Below are positions 20,099 to 31,605 of a DNA stretch of 64,000 nucleotides, in pieces. This DNA comes from Stomoxys calcitrans. Its lineage: Eukaryota > Arthropoda > Insecta > Diptera > Muscidae. The stretch's first letter is position 1, and every line of letters starts with the position of its first letter. Under the pieces are notes generated by a model, which was given only the letters and a program-made list of their open reading frames with translations, was not told the origin of the DNA and did not search any database. The stretch lies in the NCBI RefSeq assembly GCF_963082655.1, contig NC_081552.1:48584781-48648780 (forward strand). Direction: 5' to 3'. Made by a program: the position numbers and the translations under genes.

Positions 20099-21948
20099 AG
20101 TTGTGCTAAGTATGGTTTAAATCGGTTCATAAGCTAATAGAGCTGCTATATATACTGTTCTTGGATCTCGACTTCTTGAGCCACTAGAGGGCGCATTTCT
20201 TAACCGATTTGAATGAAATTCAGCACGACGTGTTTTGTTATGATATCCAACAACTGTGCCAAGTATGGTTCAAATCGGTGCATAACCTGATATAGCTGCC
20301 ATATAAACCGATCTTGGGTCTTGACTTCTTGAGCCTCTAGAGGTCGTAATTCCTATCCGATTGTAATGAAATTTTGCACGACGTGTTTTGTTATGATATC
20401 CAACAACTGTGCCAGGTATGGTTCAAATCTGTCCTTAACCTGATATAGCTGTCATATAAACCGATCTTGGGTCTTGACTGCTTGAGCCTCTAGAGTGCGC
20501 AATTCTTACCCGACTGGAATGAAATTTGGCACGACGTGTTTTGTCATGATATCCAATTAATGTGCCAAGTATGGTTCAAATCGATTCATAACCTGATATA
20601 GCTGCCATATAAACCGATCTTGGGTCTTGACTTCTTGAGCCTCTAGAGTGCGCAATTCTTATCCGATTGGAATGAAATTTTTCACGACGTGTTTTGTTAT
20701 GATATCCAACCACCTTGCCAAGTATTGTTTAAATCGGTTCATGTTTTGATATACCTGCCATATAAACCGATCTTGGGTCTTGATTTCTTGAGCATCTAGA
20801 GTGCGCAATTCTTATCTGTTTGGAATAAAATCTTTCACGACGTGTTTTGTTATCATATCCAATAAATGTGCCAAGAATGGTTGAAATCGGTTCATAACCT
20901 GATATAGCTGCCATATAAACCGATCTTGGGTCTTGATTTCTTGAGCCTCTAGAGTGCGCAATTCTTATCTGTTTGGAATGAAATCTTGCACGACGTGTTT
21001 TGTTATGATATCCAATAAATGTGCCAAGTATGGTTCAAATCGGTTCATAACCTGATATAGCTGCCATATCAACCGATCTTCGGTCTTGACTTCTTGAGCC
21101 TCTAAAGTGCGCAATTCTTATCCGATTAGAATGAAATTTTGCACGACGTGTTTTGTTATTATATACAACAACTGTGCCAAGTATTGTTTAAATCGGTTCA
21201 TGTTTTGATATAGCTGCCATATAAACCGATCTTGGGTCTTGACTTCTTGAGCCTCTAGCGTGCGCAATTCTTATCCGATCAGAATGAAATTTTGCACGAC
21301 GTGTTTCGTTATGATATCCAATAAATGTGCCAAGTATGGTTCAAATCGGTCCATAACCTGATATAGCTGCCATATCAACCGATCTTGGGTCTTGACTTCT
21401 TGAGCCTCTAGAGTGCGCAATTCTTATCCGATTGGGATGAAATTTTGCACGACGTGTTTTGTTATGATATCCAACAATTGTGCTAAGTATGGTTCAAATC
21501 GGTCCATAACCTGATATAGCTCCCATATAAACCGATCTGGGATCTTGACTTCTTGAGCCTCTAGAGGTCGCAATTATTATCCGATTTGCCTGAAATTTTG
21601 TACGACGGATTCTCTCATGACCATCAACATATGTGTTTATAATGGTCTGAATCGGTCTATAGCCCGATACAGCTCCCATATAAATCGATCTCTCTATTTT
21701 ACTTTTTGAGCTCCCAAAGGGCGCAATTCTTATTCGAATTGGCTGACATTTTACACAGGTCTCCAACATATAATTTATTTATAATTTAATTGTGGTCCAA
21801 ACCGGACCATATATTGATATCGCTCTAATAGCAGAGCAAATCTTTTCTTATTTCCTTGTTTGCCAGAAAAAAGAACTCGACAAATGCGATCCATGGTGGA
21901 GGGTATATAATATTCGGCCAGGCCGAACTTAGCACGCTTTTACTTGTT
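20099..21948 (+). mobile_element. Family A element, long unit array with 3' end
   Basis: About ten tandem units of roughly 152-153 bp (marker at about 20289, 20440, 20592, 20749, 20901, 21055, 21209, 21360, 21512) are followed by the intact A 3' region and palindrome (TTCGGCCAGGCCGAA). No 5' hairpin, core or GTCC tract. Units near 20721 and 21180 share the variant AGTATTGTTTAAATCGG exactly three units apart, which suggests multi-unit duplication. Confidence 0.88.
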
Positions 21949-22283
21949 CAAAACTATCATTGTCTTTGAGATTATGACAAGGCTATCAATTATCATTTAT
22001 CTAAAGGTGTAGGTAATATTTAAATTATTTTACAGCTTTTCCTGGCCCGTCAAATTCCAATACAAATTGTAAAATTTCGGACTCCTTCTTCTCCTTTGTT
22101 TAGCTTTCGTTTGAGGTTTTCTATAAGGTATGCTGGAATTAATAAAACCTTTTGTATTGCACACTTAGACTTAACAACTCGTAAATGAATATCATAGAAA
22201 AATTTCCTCGAAAAAAACAAATCCTTGTGGGTTGTATTCTCAATTGCAGACAAACTTGTTAATTTCGTTAGGCTCTGTGTTAT
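21949..22283. other. Spacer, nothing recognised
   Basis: There is an open frame on the minus strand but it has no recognisable motif or gene context. Unassigned DNA between two A copies. Confidence 0.35.
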
Positions 22284-23878
22284 TATACCCTCCACCATAA
22301 GATGGGGGGTATACTAATTTCGTCATTCTGTTTGTAACTACTCGAAATATTCGTCTGAGACCCCATAAAGTATATATATTCTTGATCGTCGTGACATTTT
22401 ATGTCGATCTATCCATGTCCGTCCGTCTGTCCGTCCGTCCGTCCGTCCGTCCGTCCGTCCGTCCGTCCGTCCGTCCGTCCGTCCGTCCGTCCGTCCGTCC
22501 GTCCGTCCGTCCGTCCGTCCGTCCGTCCGTCCGTCCGTCCGTCCGTCCGTCCGTCTGTCTGTCGAAAGCACGCTAACTTCCGAAGGAGTAAAGCTAGCCG
22601 CTTGCAATTTTGCACAAATACTTCTTATTAGTGTAGGTCGGTTGGTATTGTAAACGGGCCATATCGGTCCATGTTTTGATATAGCTGCCATATAAACCGA
22701 TCTTGGGTCTTGACTTCTTGAGCCTCTAGCGTGCGCAATTCTTATCCGATCAGAATGAAATTTTGCACGACGTGTTTTGTTATGATATCCAACAACTGTG
22801 CCAAGTATGGTTCAAATCGGTCCATAACCTGATATAGCTGCCATATAAACCGATCTTGGGTCTTGACTTCTTGAGCCTCTAGAGTGCGCAATTCTTATCC
22901 GATTGCAATGAAATTTTGCACGACGTGTTTTCTTATTACATCCAACAACAGTGCCGAGTATGGTTCAAATCGGTCCATAAATTGACATAGCTACCATATA
23001 AACCGATCTTGGGTCTTGACTTCTTGAGCCTCTAGAGGGCGCAATTCTTATCCGATTGGAATGGAATTTCGCACGACGTGTTTTGTTATGATACCCAACA
23101 ACTGTGCCGAGTATGGTTCAAATCGGTCCATAACCTGATATAGCTACCATATAAACCGATCTTGGGTCGTGACTTCTTGAGCCTCTAGAGTGCGCAATTC
23201 TTATCCGATCAGAATGAAATTTTGCACAACGTGTTTTGTTATGATATCCAACAACTGTGCCAAGTATGGTTCAAATCGGTTCATAACCTGATATAGCTGT
23301 CATATAAACAGATCTGGGGATTTGATTTCTTGAGCTTCTAGAGGGCGCAATTCCTATCCGATTTGGCTGAAATTTTGCATGACGTATTTTATGTTTACTT
23401 TCAACAACTGTGTCAAATAAGGTTCAAATCGGTTCATAAACTGATATAGCTGCCATATAAACCGATCTGGGATCTTGACTTCTTGACCCCTAGAGGTCGC
23501 AATTATTATCCGATATGCCTGAAATTTTGTACGATGGATCCTCTCATGACAATCAACAAACGTGTTTATTATGGTCTGAATCGGTCTATAGCCCGATACA
23601 GATCCCATATAAATCGTTCTCTCTATTTTACTTCGTGAGCCCCAATGGGCGCAATTCTTATACGAATTGGCTGAAATTTTACACAGGTCTCTAACATATA
23701 ATTTAATTGTGGTCCGAACCGGACCATATCTTGATATCGTTTTAATAGCAGAGCAACTCTTTTCTTATATCCTTTTTTGCCTAAGAAGAGATGCCGGGAA
23801 AAGAACTCGACAAATGCGATCCATGGTGGAGGGTATATAAGATTCGGCCCGGCCGAACTTAGCACGCTTTTACTTGTT
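22284..23878 (+). mobile_element. Family A element, full length with expanded GTCC tract
   Basis: All A features are present: 5' hairpin, core, very long GTCC tract, about five units, 3' region, ATGGTGGAGGGTATA, TTCGGCCCGGCCGAA and the terminal motif. It is close in sequence to 7985-9609. Confidence 0.95.
22429..22552. repeat. (GTCC)31 perfect microsatellite
   Basis: The run is 124 bp of uninterrupted GTCC, the longest perfect tract among the A copies in the window, in the normal position of the A-element tract. Long arginine/proline/serine-repeat open frames in all directions are artefacts of it. Confidence 0.93.
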
Positions 23879-24739
23879 TTTAATTTAAATTCTGATTATT
23901 CTTGGCCATTATTTTGAGGGTATATTCTCTTAGACACAGTGTTTTAATTATACCGCATAAAAAAAAACAGCCTCTATCCTACTTTCTCTATCTGGCTGCC
24001 GGTCCATTGGTTGCCACTAATAAGATGAGAACAAAAGAAATAAAAAGAAGCAGCTAAAGAATTTCTTTAAATTATGCAAATACTTAATGTAAATACTATT
24101 CCCTTTCGAAATTGCATAAATATTCCACTTTCTACGATGCCTATTTCCATCCTCTCTCTCTCCCTCTCCCTCTCTGGCTTGATATTAGCAAGTGTTTGGC
24201 CAAGTCTTCACCATTTATTTGGGTTGACGCGTTTAAGTGGTGTGCCAAGAATTCCATTTCCACAATGACTTTATATATGTTGTCCATGCGGGGTAGAGTC
24301 AACGTTCTATTTATTTTGGGCATTTCACCTTTTTTTGTGCTAAAGTTAAAGATTCGTGTTAGCCGTCCTTTTTGGGAACTCCTGGCACATTGTGTGCCCG
24401 TCAACTGCTATGCCCCCCTTGCGTCCTTCCTTTTTGTATTCATAGTCATTTCATTAAAAACAAAGCGTATTTAGAGTACTTCCATTTTCATTTTAATGTT
24501 GTTTCTCCTTTTCAACTGCTGCTTCTTCTTATACTACTGCAGCCATTCTTCCTTTCCGTTTCATACACTCCAAACGATTTAGTATTGAGTAAACACTTTT
24601 AAAGCTTTCAGCCAAGACAAAATAACAATGGTCCTTAGTTTTGGAGGGTATATGGAGTCTAAGGAGCGCAAGGAGTTTTGCCAAGCAAGAGGAAATTTTT
24701 GTCTTAGGGTTTAAGGAAGTTAACATACTTAAAGTTTAA
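23879..24739. other. No supported gene
   Basis: Apparently non-repetitive DNA with CT-rich low complexity (about 24150-24176). Several open frames occur on both strands without recognisable domains. I do not call a gene. Confidence 0.4.
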
Positions 24740-25529
24740 ATTGTCCCCATAAGTTCCTCAAATACAATCGATAGTGTCGCTTTAAATCTGTATTACGAAA
24801 AAATAGTTTTTGTCTTTTATATACGATTCTATGTATAGAAAGACAATATGAATGTCGAAAACCTTGGTGGAAATGTGAGATTACGCTATTGCAAAATATG
24901 ACCATCACTATCGCTGAGATATGGGATATGGGGCACTACAAGTGGAAATGAGAAAGTGGGGCACTACAAGTGGAAATGAGAAAAAAAAGTGAGACCCCTA
25001 AACAGACAGACATACTGGCTGACTGACTGACAGATAGACAGACAGATGGACAGACAGACGGTCAGAGAGACTAACGGAAATACTGACAAACTGGCATACT
25101 AACACACGAACATTCCGTGAGATGGATATACCGACAGACAGACAGACGAACTGACAGATAGACGAACAGACAGACAGACAAACAGACAGACGGGAATGGG
25201 AATGGGAAGACAGACGAACAGACAGGCGGAAATACGGATGGGCAGACAGACATCAAAGCGTACAAATACGGGCAAAATCGACAATTGTAAAGACTTCAGA
25301 CAAAGGCACTTATATTCTTAAACAATTAGTCAAGCGATATACTATATTCGTAGCATGGTATTTCACTAAAAGCTCTTTAATTGTCGAAAATTAATATTCC
25401 AAGGAAACTTTTGTTCCATATAAAGTAAAAGAAGGCGCAGCGGAGCGTGACCGGGTCAGCCAGTATATACATCCAATTAAATTGAAATCAAACAAGGAAA
25501 TCAATGGTCAGCTTTAATGGGTTAAAATA
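24740..25529. repeat. Dispersed repeat with GACA-rich tract and GGCGCAGCGGAGCG end
   Basis: It includes a 28-bp direct duplication (GGGGCACTACAAGTGGAAAT at 24930 and 24958), a GACA/GACT/GACG tetranucleotide-rich tract (25003-25260) and the block AAAGAAGGCGCAGCGGAGCG near 25430. Similar GC blocks near 44765 and 46855 lie at E-type boundaries, so this may be an E-related terminus. Confidence 0.45.
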
Positions 25530-25625
25530 ATCTTATTATATCCTCCACCATAGGAGGGGTATACTTATTTCGCCATTCCGTTTGTAACGTCTCGAAATAT
25601 GCGTCTGTGGCCACATAAAGATCAT
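25530..25625 (+). mobile_element. A-like element, 5' end fragment
   Basis: TATCCTCCACCATAGGAGGGGTATAC, then CGCCATTCCGTTTGTAAC and CCACATAAAG, stops before the tetranucleotide tract and is followed by E sequence. Confidence 0.65.
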
Positions 25626-26222
25626 ACGGGATTCAGATGGTCTACGAATTTAAGTTTGGATGTAAGGTGTAAGGTGTTTTCCGGGATGAGGTGGTCCCCC
25701 AAACACTTGGCCCGGAAAAAATATCTGCATCGTGCTCTTCCCTCCAAAACCATTTTTGGTATGGTATTGGTTTAAGTAGAGTTTGCAGAAAGAGGCGTCC
25801 CCCAAAATTGGTTATCAAATTAGTTTTCTTATCTCAAATACCTTTCATTTGAACCACATATTGGCATGGTCGACAAATTTTTACCCTTTTGGAGGTGACA
25901 TGACATGGTCGGTAAATATGGCCGATTAAGGGGTGTTTTGGGGAGTGGGGTGGTCCCCCAAACACTAAGCCATGAAAATATATCAGCAACGTGCTCTATT
26001 TTCATATATCTATAAATCATTTATTTGAACCCCATATTGCCATTGCCCTCAAAACATCGCAATATGGGGCTCAAATAAAGGTATTTGGGAGTAGAATACG
26101 AATTTGATATCCAAATGTAGGACCATGTATTTAGGGCATTACCCCTTCCCCAAAACACCTCCAAAGGGTAAACATTTTTCGACCATGCCAATATGTGGCT
26201 CAAATGAAAGATATTTGGGAAA
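25626..26222. repeat. Family E repeat, degenerate, mixed orientation
   Basis: GGTGGTCCCCCAAACACTTGG at about 25690 and GGTGGTCCCCCAAACACTAAG at about 25950 mark plus-oriented E units. From about 26030 the E motifs are reversed (CAATATGGGGCTCAAATAAAGG). It joins A at a shared GAAAGATAT-like stretch. Confidence 0.6.
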
Positions 26223-26970
26223 GATATATAGCTGTCATATAGACCGATCTTGGGTCTTGACTTCTTGAGCCTCTAGAGTGCCCAATTCTTATCCGATTGA
26301 ATTGAAATTTCGCACGACGTGTTTTGATATGATATCCAATATCTGTGCCAAGAATGGTTGCAATCGGTCTACAACCTGATATAGCTGTCATATAAACCGA
26401 TCTTGGGTCTTGACTTCTTGAGCCTCTAGAGTGCGCAATTCTTATTCGATTTGAATGAATTTTGGCACGACGTGTTTTGTTATGATATCCAACAACTGTG
26501 TCAAGTATGGTTCAACTCGGTTCATAACCTGATATAGCTGTCATATAAACCGATCTGGGATCTTGATTTCTTGAGCCTGTAAAGGTCGCTATTATTATCC
26601 GAATTGCCTGAAATTTTGTACGACGGATTCTCTTATGACCATTAACATACGTGTTTATTATGGTCAGAATCGGTCTATAGCCCGATACAGCTCCCATATA
26701 AATCTCTCTATTTTACTTCTTGAGTCCCAAAGGGTGCAATTCTTATTCTAATTGGCTGACATTTTACACAGTTCTCCAACATATAATTTAATTGTGGTCA
26801 AAACCGGACCATATCTTGATATCGCTCTAATAGCAGGTTTTTTCTTTCTTTCTTTTCTTATATCATTTTTTGCCTAAGAAGAGATGCCGGGAAAAGAACT
26901 GACAAATGCGCTCCATGGTGGAGGGTATATAAGATTCGGCCCGGCCGAACTTGGCACGCTTTTACTTGTT
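26223..26970 (+). mobile_element. Family A element, 3' portion
   Basis: It enters in mid-unit at GATATATAGCTGTCATATAG, has two units, the A 3' region, an intact palindrome and a terminal motif ending ACTTGTT at 26970. The next A element starts on that same terminal T. Confidence 0.88.
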
Positions 26971-28019
26971 ATACCCTCCACCATAGGATGGGGGTATACT
27001 ATTTTCTTCATTCTGTTTGTAACTACTCGAAATATTCGTCTAAGACCCCATAAAGTATATATATTCTTGATCGTCGCGACATTTTATGTCGATCTAGCCA
27101 TGTCCGTCCGTCTGTCCGTCCGTTCGTCTGTCCGTCCGTCCGACTGCCCGTCCGTCCGTCCGTCTGTCTGTCGAAAGCACGCTAACTTCTGAAGGAGTAA
27201 AGCTAGCCGCTTGAAATTTTGCACAAATACTTCTTATTAGTGTAGGTCAGTTGGTATTGTAAATGGGCCATATCGGTCCATGTTTTGATATAGCTGTCAT
27301 ATAAACCGATCTTGGGTCTTGACTTATTGACCCTCTAGAGTGCGCAATTCTTATCCGATTGGAATGAAATTTTGCACGTAGTATTTTGTTATGATATCCA
27401 ACAAATTTATTAAGTATGGTTCAAATCGGTTAATAACCTGATATAGCTGTCATATAAACAATCTGGGGACTTGACTTCTTCAGCTTCTATAGGGCGAAAT
27501 TCCTACCTGATTTGGCTGAAATTTTGCAAGACGTATTTTATTCTTACTTTCAACAACTGTGTCAAATAAGATTTAAATCGGTTCATAACCTGATATAGCT
27601 GCCATATAAACCGATCTGGGATCTTGACTTCTTGAGCCTCTAGAGGTCGCAATTATTAACCGATTTGCCTGAAATTTTGTACGACGGATTCTCTCTTGAC
27701 CATCAACGTACTTGTTTATTATGGTCTGAATCGGTCTATAGTCCGATACAGCTCCCATATAAATCGATCTCTCTATTTTATTTCTTTAGCCCCCAAAGGG
27801 TCCAATTCTTATTCGAATTGGCTGACATTTTACACAGGTCTCCAACATATAATTTAATTGTGGTCCAAACCGGACCATATCTTGATATCGCTCTAATAGC
27901 AGAGCAAATCTTTTCTTATATCCTTTTTTGCCTAAGAGGAGATGCCGGGAAAAGAACTCGACAAATGCGATCCATGATCCAGATTCGGTCCTGCCGAACT
28001 TGGCACGTTTTTACTTGTT
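26970..28019 (+). mobile_element. Family A element, directly abutting in tandem
   Basis: TATACCCTCCACCATAGG begins with the last base of the previous element, then core, GTCC/GACTG tract, about three units and 3' region. Near 27975 the 3' subterminal repeat is partly lost (CCATGATCCAGATTCGG) and the palindrome is altered (TTCGGTCCTGCCGAA). Its end ACTTGTT overlaps the start of a B element. Confidence 0.9.
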
Positions 28020-28805
28020 ATACCCCCCCATTCATTTTGTCATTCCGTTTGCAATACATCGAAATATCCATTCCCGACCCTATAAAGTATATACATTCTT
28101 GATCAGCGTAAAAATCTAAAACGATCTAGACATGTTCGTCCGTCTGTCCGTCTGTCAGTTGAAATCACGCTACAGTCTTCAAAAATAGAGATATATCGGA
28201 CTATATCTTTATATAGCCCCCATATAGACCGATCCGCCGATTTAGGGTCTTAGGCCAATAAAAGACACATTTATTATCCGATTTTGCTATAGTTTGGGAC
28301 AGTGAGTTGTGTTAGGCCGTTTGACATCCTCCGTCAATTTGCCTCAGATCGGACCAGATTTGGATATAGCTGCCATATAGACCGATCCTCCGATTTGGGG
28401 TCTTAGACCCATAAAAGCCACATTTATTATCCGATTTTGCTGAAATTTGGGACAGTGAGTTGTCTTAGGCCCTCCAACGTCCTCCGTCAATATGACTTAG
28501 ATTGGTTCAGATTTGGATATAACTGCCATATAGAGCGATCCGCCAATTAGGGTCTTAGGCCCATAAAAGCCACATTTATTATTTGATTTTGCTATAGTTT
28601 GGGACAGAGAGTTGCATTAGACCCTTCGACGTCCTCCGTCAATTTGGCTCAGATCGGTCCATATTTGGATATAGCTGCCATATAGATCGATCCTCCGTTT
28701 TAGGGTCTTAAACCCATAAAAGCCATATATATTATCCGATTTTGTTGAAATTTGGGACAGTGAGTTGTTTTAGGCCCTTCAATATCCTCCGTTAATATGA
28801 CTCAT
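28019..28805 (+). mobile_element. Family B element, 5' part of a B/A chimera
   Basis: TATACCCCCCATTCATTTTGTC (5' hairpin partly deleted), B core (GATCAGCG, GATCTAGACATG), a short tract and about four B units run to about 28805. There, with no B 3' end, the sequence switches to family A. Confidence 0.85.
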
Positions 28806-29260
28806 CGGTTTAATTATAACCTGATATAGCTGTCATATAAACCGATCTGGGATCTTGACTTCTTGAGCCTGTAGAGGTCGCAATTATTATCCGATTTGCC
28901 TGAAATTTTGTACGACGGATTCTCTCATGACCATCAACATACGTGTTTATTATGGTCTGAATCGGTCTATAGCCCGATACATCTCCCATGTAAATCGATC
29001 TCTCTATTTTACTTCTTGAGCCCCCAAAAGGCGCAATTCTTATTCGAATTGGCTGAAATTTTACACAGGTCTCCAATATATAATTTAATTGTGGTCCGAA
29101 CCGGGCCATATCTTGATATCGTTTTAATAGTAGAGCAACTCTTTTCTTATATCCTTTTTTGCATAAGATGAGATGCCGCTAAAAGAACTCGACAAATGCG
29201 ATCCATGGTGGAGGGTATATAAGATTCGGCCCGGCCGAACTTAGCACGCTTTTACTTGTT
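28806..29260 (+). mobile_element. Family A 3' part of a B/A chimera
   Basis: After the B units the sequence GGTTTAATTATAACCTGATATAG enters an A unit and continues through a full A 3' region, palindrome and GCACGCTTTTACTTGTT. The join falls in the homologous unit segment just before ATATAGCTG. Confidence 0.87.
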
Positions 29261-30316
29261 TTTTATTTCATTTTACTTTATATTATCTTGATATTTTTTT
29301 TTTTATATAGTTATTATATTTTATATTTTTTTAAAATTCTTTTATTTTATAATTGTATAATTGTAATATAATTCTGGAAGTTTTTGAACATTATTTGATG
29401 AAGATTCTTTTTGTGCTACTTGAGTTTTTCAATACTTTATAGTTTGTAAATTAAACTTTTTTTTTATTTTGACGAAAAACACCTGGACTTTTTTTCCAAT
29501 GTCCAAAATTTATTTTCATAATTTTTTTTTTTTTTTTGGAAATTCGAAATATTTCCCTACATATGCTAGGATATTATTGAGTTAAATTTTGCCCTTATTT
29601 TGTCTATTCCTACATTATTTTCCCATTTCTTACCTCAACCGTACCTTTACGGGCTACTTTACTGCAAAGGCACATAGACAAACTTATGCTACTTCTCTAC
29701 ACAATAAAACACTAAAATATTTACTTTAAGGACAAAATGGAATTCAGTAGAGCTTAGAGCAACCGCATCAATTTACCAACTTTTGCGCCCGATAGATATG
29801 GCAAAGTGCAGACACAGTACAGCATAGCAAGGGAGTTTTAAAAAGGAGAGAGAGTGAAGCATTAAGTGGTGCTGCTACACTTTTAACGCAATTAATTAAA
29901 TATTGCAAACAAAAATAATAAAAACGTCATACCACGACGACACCTCTCTCGTTGGCACTTCAACGATTTTCCTCTTCTTTGTCTGGTCGGATTTTGAAGT
30001 GTTATAAAATGTCTTCAACATCTACGATAATAATTAGAGAAAAAACCCTGGAAATCAATGGGAAAAGAACTGTTCAGTTTTGTCTTTTTGTTCTGGAACA
30101 ATGAACCTTATATATGAAAAGCATAAGCAAGAATGCTTAAGTTAGTGTATGGAAAAAAAGTGAGGCATTGATAAAAGCCTTTGTGACTTACACAGAGGCA
30201 ATGATAATAAAAAAAAACAAGTAAACGGATTTGCACGAATTTAAAAATGGTATTTAAAGAAGCAAACGAAATAAAAATATAAACAAAAAAGGAAAGACAA
30301 GGACTGGGTGAACGAA
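29261..30316. other. AT-rich and unassigned DNA, no gene
   Basis: 29261-29600 is strongly T/A-rich. The remainder resembles ordinary non-coding DNA without recognised repeats or a supported exon. Confidence 0.4.
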
Positions 30317-31605
30317 AACAAGTAAAAAGGCGTTAAGTTCGGCAGGGCCGAACTTTGGATACCCACCACCTCGGGTATATATGTAAACCACCTTTCATCA
30401 AAATCCGGTTAAAATTGCAAACCTTATGTCCCATAGTAATATATATCGAAATATGATCCGATTTGGACCAAATACTAATAAGTACAAGTTATTGTTCAAT
30501 TATGTATAACAAAATATTAGTCTTTCTAGTAGCTATATCTAAAAGTAAACCGATCTGACTCATATAGAATATGGATGTCGAAAACGTAAGTCAATGTGTC
30601 AAATTTCAATTAAATCGGATTATAAATGCGCCTTTTTTGGGGCCAAGACTTTAAATCGAGATATCGGTCTATAAGGCAGCTATATGCAAATCTTGATCGA
30701 TCTAGACCAAATTGCAGAAATATGTGGAGGGGATTAAATCTACTCTCTGTCCCAAACTTCGGCAACATCGGACAATAAATGCTCATTTTATGGGCCCACA
30801 ACATTAAATCGAGAGATCGGTCAATATGGCAGCTATATCCAAATCTGAACCGATTTGAGTGAAACTGAAGAAGGATGTCGAAGGGCCTAACAGAACTCAC
30901 TGTCCCAAATTGCGGCGACATCGGACAATTACTGGGACCTTTATGGCACTAAAACCTTAAACCGAGAGATCGATCTATATGGCAGCTATATCCAAATCTA
31001 GACCGATCTGAAATTGACTAATAATATTGAAGGGCCTAAAACATCTCCACGTCCCAAATTTCAGCAAAATCGGATAATAAATGTGGTTTTTATGGGCTTA
31101 AGACCCTATATTGGAAGATCGGTCTCTATGGCAGCTATATCCAAATTTGGACGGATTTGATCCAAATTGACGACGGATGTCGAGGGATCTAACACAACTC
31201 ACTGTCCGAAATTTCAGCAAAATCGGATAATAAATGTGGCTTTTATGGGACTAAGACCCCTAATCGGAGGATCGGTCTATATGGCAGCTATATCCAAATC
31301 TGAACCGATCTGAGCCAAATTGACGAAGGATGTCGGAGGGCCCAAGACAACTTACAGTCCCGAATTTCAGCAAAATCGGATAATAAATGTGGCTTCTATG
31401 GGCCTGTGACCCTTAATCGGAGGATCGGTTTATATGGCAGCTATATCCAAATCTGGTCCGATCTGAGCCATATTGACTGAGGATGTCGAGGGGCTTAACG
31501 CAACGCACTGTCCCAAATTTTAGCAAAATCGGATAATAAATGTGGCTTTTATTGGCCTAAGACTCTAAATCGGCGGATATACCCCCATCCTTCGATGGTG
31601 GGTAT
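30317..31605 (-). mobile_element. Family B element, left arm of a head-to-head pair
   Basis: The reversed terminus AACAAGTAAAAAGGCGTTAAG, TTCGGCAGGGCCGAA and ATACCCACCACCTCGGG are followed by about seven reversed units of about 153 bp. The core and GTCC tract are deleted. The reversed 5' hairpin (ATACCCCCATCC..GGTGGGTAT) remains at 31579-31605, where the right arm begins. Confidence 0.85.

Noticed and set aside
22429..22552. CRISPR-like or telomere-like repeat
   Set aside because: There are no spacers, and the repeat is a perfect 4-bp microsatellite in an element's fixed tract position.
22338..22691. Long open frames with TDGR, PSVRPSV or similar repeats (also 7247-7561, 12553-12898, 25071-25284, 26884-27192, 63797-63991)
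   Set aside because: They are translations of the GTCC/GACG tetranucleotide tract and its flanks; a 4-bp repeat stays open in several frames on both strands.
23623..23865. Recurring frame of about 80 codons at the A 3' end (also 9330-9596, 10897-11139, 42384-42671, 47959-48201, 58738-58980)
   Set aside because: It recurs because the element does. It begins at GTG, runs antisense through the palindrome and subterminal repeat, has no known domain and is broken in several copies. Recent spread explains its openness better than selection.
25003..25260. Satellite array
   Set aside because: It is irregular GACA/GACT/GACG/GATA tetranucleotide sequence without a longer repeating unit, so I describe it only as a simple-sequence tract.
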